In this document: in pieces, positions 7,136 to 9,567 of the stretch
How positions within the stretch are numbered: position 1 is the stretch's first letter
How the letters are laid out: each line of letters begins with the position of its first letter
From: Prevotellaceae bacterium
GTDB taxonomy: Bacteria; Bacteroidota; Bacteroidia; Bacteroidales; UBA932
Assembly: GCA_031285695.1 (NCBI GenBank)
Contig: JAITVR010000132.1
Coordinates: 1 to 9,567 of the forward strand
Length of the DNA: 9,567 nucleotides
Direction of reading: 5' to 3'
Notes under the pieces: generated by a model
Told to the model about the DNA's origin: nothing
Database searches by the model: none
What the model saw: the letters and a program-made list of their open reading frames with translations, nothing else
Translations under genes and position numbers: made by a program

Positions 7136-7204
7136 ATGAGAATTCGGAATTGTTTCGTAAATTTGTGTTTTTAAGCTTTTACTTTAAAAGCGCAAAAACA
7201 AGTA

Positions 7205-7229
7205 TAACTATTTGATAATCAAATAGTTA
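7205..7229. promoter_or_regulatory. Perfect palindrome upstream of deoC, candidate operator
   Basis: Arms TAACTATTTGAT (7205-7216) and ATCAAATAGTTA (7218-7229) are perfectly complementary around one A at 7217. The site ends 32 nt before the deoC start. With a one-base centre it is a poor RNA terminator but a good dyad for a dimeric DNA-binding regulator. The regulator is not in the window. Confidence 0.6.
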
Positions 7230-7241
7230 CAAATATTTTAT
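7211..7241 (+). promoter_or_regulatory. Candidate deoC promoter overlapping the palindrome
   Basis: TTTG at 7211-7214, inside the left palindrome arm, is followed by a 19-nt spacer and TATTTTAT at 7234-7241, which matches four of the six fixed bases of TAnnTTTG. If used, a protein bound to the palindrome would cover the -33 element. A rival exact -7 match, TAAATTTG at 7158-7165, has no good -33 partner and would give a leader of about 90 nt carrying the palindrome. Confidence 0.35.
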
Positions 7242-7261
7242 CAAACAAAAAACCGCTTTTT

Positions 7262-8134
7262 ATGGAACAACTTTTCGACACCTACAATATGGAGGTTAGC
7301 GCTGCCGAGGTGGCGCAGCTGCTGGCTGATATTACCGCCGAGGCTAAGCTGCTGCAAACCGCCGAGGTGTACCGGCAGTGCCTCAGCTTTGTGGATTACA
7401 CCACGCTCAACTCTACCGACACGCTTGAGCGCGGGCGCGAATTTGCCGAAAGGGTTAATCAATTTCCGGCAAAGTACGCAGGCGTGAAAAACGTGGCGGC
7501 CATTTGCGTGTATCCCGCGCTGGTAAACGCTGTGCGCAAAACCTTGGACAAAAATAACGGTGTAAAAATTGCCGCTGTGGGCGCAGGTTTTCCCGCTTCG
7601 CAAACCTACATTGATGTAAAAATTGCCGAGTGCATAATGGCGGTGGAGCACGGCGCCGATGAGATTGACATTGTGCTTTCGCTCGGTCGCTTTCTCGACG
7701 AAGATTACCAAACCACCTTTGATGAAGTGGCGCAAATTAAGGACGCCATTGGCGATGCGCACCTCAAGGTAATTCTCGAAACCGGCGCGCTGAAAGACCT
7801 TAGCAAGATTCGCATTGCGAGCTTAATGAGCATGGAGGCCGGCGCGGATTTTATCAAAACTTCGACCGGAAAAATGGAGCCCGCCGCCACGCCCGAAGCG
7901 GCGATTGTGATGTGCACGGCCATAAAAGATTTTTACGAAAAAACGGGAAGAAAAGTTGGCTTTAAACCTGCCGGCGGCATTTCCACCTCGGCCGAAGCGG
8001 CGCTGTACTACGGCATTGTGAAGCATATTTTGGGTAGCGAGTGGCTGAATTCGGATTTATTTAGAATTGGCACAAGCCGCTTGGCCAACTACCTGCTGAG
8101 CGATATTACAGGAAAAGAGGAGAAGTATTTTTAG
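7262..8134 (+). CDS. deoC: Deoxyribose-phosphate aldolase
   Basis: This cytosolic class I aldolase splits 2-deoxyribose-5-phosphate into acetaldehyde and glyceraldehyde-3-phosphate at the end of deoxynucleoside breakdown. The Schiff-base Lys199 lies in DFIKTSTGK, the proton-relay Lys235 in VGFKPAGG, and Asp136 in ADEIDIVL. They correspond to E. coli K167, K201 and D102, and the spacing is almost the same. VDYTTLN (44-50) is the usual first strand. At 290 aa it is about 30 residues longer than the E. coli protein, the extra being an N-terminal helical stretch. The start at 7262 is the first ATG after an A/T-rich leader with no Shine-Dalgarno sequence. No other deo genes are adjacent, so it is probably a single-gene unit, apparently under control of the palindrome upstream. 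A heptad hairpin starts 2 nt after its stop codon. Confidence 0.97.
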   Translation: MEQLFDTYNMEVSAAEVAQLLADITAEAKLLQTAEVYRQCLSFVDYTTLNSTDTLERGREFAERVNQFPAKYAGVKNVAAICVYPALVNAVRKTLDKNNGVKIAAVGAGFPASQTYIDVKIAECIMAVEHGADEIDIVLSLGRFLDEDYQTTFDEVAQIKDAIGDAHLKVILETGALKDLSKIRIASLMSMEAGADFIKTSTGKMEPAATPEAAIVMCTAIKDFYEKTGRKVGFKPAGGISTSAEAALYYGIVKHILGSEWLNSDLFRIGTSRLANYLLSDITGKEEKYF

Positions 8135-8136
8135 TA

Positions 8137-8191
8137 GGCAATCGGCAATACGCAATTGGCAATTATTGCATATTGCCGATTGCGTATTGCC
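8137..8191. repeat. Inverted heptad element after deoC (4 forward + 4 inverted heptanucleotides)
   Basis: Four heptads GGCAATC, GGCAATA, CGCAATT, GGCAATT (8137-8164) are followed by ATTGCAT, ATTGCCG, ATTGCGT and ATTGCC. The arms 8144-8163 and 8172-8191 pair over 20 bp with a single T-G wobble and an 8-nt loop. On the deoC strand AACTTTTTA follows the stem, so it could also act as a weak terminator between deoC and galE. The layout is the same as that of the element at 5594-5656 but the heptad sequence differs. Confidence 0.88.
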
Positions 8192-8216
8192 AACTTTTTA
8201 AGTCAATACATTTTAT

Positions 8217-9233
8217 ATGCAGAAGATTTTAGTTACCGGCGGCACGGGCTACATTGGTTCGCACACCGTGGTGGAGCTGCAAAACGCAGGCTTTGAGGTT
8301 ATCATTATCGACAATCTTTCCAACTCCTCAGCCGAGGTGGCGGACGGCATTGCGCGCATTACGGGCAAGCGACCTATTTTTGAAAAGCTGGATTGCTGCG
8401 ACTACGAAGGTTTGAAAAATCTTTTTGCAAAGCATGCTGGAATAAGCGCTGTTATTCACTTTGCGGCAAGCAAGGCGGTGGGCGAATCGGTGCAAAAACC
8501 GCTGCTGTACTACCGCAATAATTTGGTTTCGCTCGTAAATTTGTTGGAGCTAATGCCAAAATTTGGGGTGGAAAATTTTGTGTTTTCATCATCGTGCACC
8601 GTGTACGGCCAGCCCGACGAGCTGCCGGTAACCGAGCAGGCGCCACGCAAACCCGCCGAATCGCCCTACGGAAACACGAAGCAAATTTGCGAAGATATTG
8701 TAAACGACACGGTAAAATCGGGCTCCAACATCAAGGGGATTTTGCTGCGCTACTTCAACCCCATTGGCGCGCACCCAAGCGCCGAAATTGGCGAGCTGCC
8801 GCTGGGCGTTCCGCAAAATCTTATTCCTTTTGTAACGCAAACCGCTGCGGGAATTCGCCCCAAGTTGAGCGTATTTGGCAGCGACTACAACACGCCCGAC
8901 GGCTCGTGCGTGCGCGATTACATCAACGTTGTAGATTTGGCAAAAGCACACGTAATTGCGGTAAAACGTTTGGTGGAAAACAAAAATAAAAAGCCGGTTG
9001 AGGTGTTCAACCTCGGCACCGGTCGCGGACTTTCCGTGTTGGAAATTGTAAAAACTTTTGAAAAAGTAACGGGCGTAAAATTGAATTACGAAGTTGTTGG
9101 TAGCCGCGCCGGCGACATAGAAAAGGTGTGGGCCAACCCCGATTTTGCCAATAAAGAATTGGGTTGGAAAGCCGCCGAAACCATTGAGGATACGCTGGCC
9201 AGCGCGTGGAAGTGGCAGCAGAAAATTAGTTGA
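8217..9233 (+). CDS. galE: UDP-glucose 4-epimerase (extended SDR family)
   Basis: This cytosolic NAD-bound enzyme interconverts UDP-glucose and UDP-galactose for the Leloir pathway and for cell-surface sugars. The nucleotide fold has GGTGYIGSH at 8-16. The catalytic set is Ser126 (SSSCTVYG), Tyr151 and Lys155 (YGNTK), matching E. coli S124, Y149 and K153. RYFNPIGAHPS (178-188), the FNLGTGRG stretch (264-271) and the C-terminal ELGW (314-317) are family features. The 338-aa length equals that of the E. coli enzyme. At the position of E. coli Tyr299, the gate for bulky N-acetyl groups, this protein has Val304, so it may also work on UDP-GlcNAc/UDP-GalNAc; that is inference. It starts 25 nt after the heptad hairpin following deoC. 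The downstream rmlB points to polysaccharide precursor supply. Confidence 0.96.
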   Translation: MQKILVTGGTGYIGSHTVVELQNAGFEVIIIDNLSNSSAEVADGIARITGKRPIFEKLDCCDYEGLKNLFAKHAGISAVIHFAASKAVGESVQKPLLYYRNNLVSLVNLLELMPKFGVENFVFSSSCTVYGQPDELPVTEQAPRKPAESPYGNTKQICEDIVNDTVKSGSNIKGILLRYFNPIGAHPSAEIGELPLGVPQNLIPFVTQTAAGIRPKLSVFGSDYNTPDGSCVRDYINVVDLAKAHVIAVKRLVENKNKKPVEVFNLGTGRGLSVLEIVKTFEKVTGVKLNYEVVGSRAGDIEKVWANPDFANKELGWKAAETIEDTLASAWKWQQKIS

Positions 9234-9246
9234 GAATGAAAAACCA

Positions 9247-9379
9247 CGTCATTGCGAGGAGCGTGGCACGAGAGATGTGGCAACCTAAATATAGTTGTCA
9301 TTCCGTGCTTAACGCGGAAACGAAGTTCGGCGCAAGCCAATCTCCTAATCAGGGATTGCGGGTCAAGCCCGCAATGACA
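9247..9379. repeat. Interspersed palindromic repeat, longer composite copy
   Basis: It starts with CGTCATTGCGAG (9247-9258) and ends with CCCGCAATGACA (9368-9379), inverted ends like those of the 2744-2830 copy. Internal stems are TTCCGTG / CGCGGAA near 9301-9319 and ATTGCGGG / CCCGCAAT (9355-9362 / 9368-9375, loop TCAAG). It shares AAGTTCGGC..AAGCCAATCTC with the first copy and holds extra sequence in its left half. It fills most of the 182-bp gap between galE and rmlB, and the final hairpin could end galE transcription, though no U-tract follows. The bases CCA flank both ends. Confidence 0.75.
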
Positions 9380-9415
9380 CCATGTAATTGACAAACTTTT
9401 AAACAGCAGCAACAA

Positions 9416-9567
9416 ATGAAAAGAGCTATCCTAATCACCGGTGGTGCGGGTTTTATCGGTTCGCACGTGGTGCGGAGAATGGTAAAAAATTACCCCGATT
9501 ACAACATTATCAACTTTGATAAGTTGACCTACGCGGGAAATTTAGAAAACCTGAACGATGTAAAAAA
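9416..9567 (+). CDS. rmlB: dTDP-glucose 4,6-dehydratase, N-terminal fragment cut by the window edge
   Basis: Only the first 50 codons are present. The protein starts [19 protein letters not shown], the NAD-binding glycine motif GGAGFIGSH of the extended SDR family, and continues with [14 protein letters not shown], the stretch typical of RmlB/RfbB after the second beta strand. The enzyme converts dTDP-glucose to dTDP-4-keto-6-deoxyglucose, the second step towards dTDP-rhamnose and other deoxysugars of surface polysaccharides. Catalytic residues (the YxxxK and Asp-Glu pair) lie beyond the edge, so the call rests on the [10 protein letters not shown] signature. Another sugar-nucleotide dehydratase or epimerase of the family is the main alternative. 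The start is the only ATG before the motif at the right distance. It is preceded by 182 nt of mostly repeat sequence. Confidence 0.9.
   Translation, partial: MKRAILITGGAGFIGSHVVRRMVKNYPDYNIINFDKLTYAGNLENLNDVK

Noticed and set aside
7175..7191. Small hairpin GCTTTTA / TAAAAGC in the ahcY-deoC intergenic region
   Set aside because: A 7-bp AT-rich stem with a 3-nt loop is expected by chance in such DNA and has no clear position relative to either promoter.
7205..7229. FNR-type box upstream of deoC
   Set aside because: The half-sites resemble TTGAT and ATCAA, but they are separated by one base instead of four.

Overview
The window looks like chromosomal DNA from a member of the Bacteroidota, probably of the Bacteroidales type. 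The reasons are: two DUF5723-type outer-membrane barrel proteins, two lipoproteins with acidic residues directly after the lipidated cysteine, candidate promoters of the Bacteroidota -33/-7 form (TTTG / TAnnTTTG), A-rich leaders without Shine-Dalgarno sequences, and ordinary Bacteroidota versions of the housekeeping enzymes. No phage, transposase, CRISPR, tRNA or rRNA was seen. No stretch of more than about 200 bases lacks a gene.

Left half, minus strand (97-5578): four envelope genes form a tandem duplication of a two-gene module, lipoprotein then DUF5723 barrel. Reading in the direction of transcription, module A is a 344-aa lipoprotein (4544-5578) followed after 24 nt by a 557-aa barrel protein (2846-4519). 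A 133-bp gap holding an interspersed palindromic repeat follows. Module B is a 311-aa lipoprotein (1777-2712) followed after 3 nt by a 558-aa barrel protein (97-1773). The barrels share long conserved blocks and each carries a charged tail of about 95 residues after the last recognisable barrel strand. Their function is not known. This module is the best candidate in the window for an undescribed system. Module B's barrel gene also begins with four copies of an octanucleotide inside the coding sequence just after the start codon, a layout typical of phase-variable genes.

Centre: ahcY (5655-7070, minus), S-adenosylhomocysteine hydrolase, lies upstream of module A. It is divergent from deoC (7262-8134, plus), deoxyribose-phosphate aldolase, across a 191-bp AT-rich region. 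That region holds a well-matched ahcY promoter and a perfect 12+12 bp palindrome just in front of deoC.

Right end, plus strand: galE (8217-9233), UDP-hexose 4-epimerase, and the 5' end of rmlB (9416 to the edge), dTDP-glucose 4,6-dehydratase. Both make activated sugars for surface polysaccharide. GalE has Val at the substrate gate, which suggests it may also accept UDP-N-acetylhexosamines.

The intergenic DNA is unusual. Two elements, after ahcY and after deoC, have the same architecture of four forward heptanucleotides followed by four inverted ones, and each starts at or within a few bases of the stop codon. A third heptad array lies at the left edge and overlaps the stop codon of the module B barrel gene. 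A second repeat family, bounded by CGTCAYTGCGAG and its inverted partner, occurs at 2744-2830 and 9247-9379.
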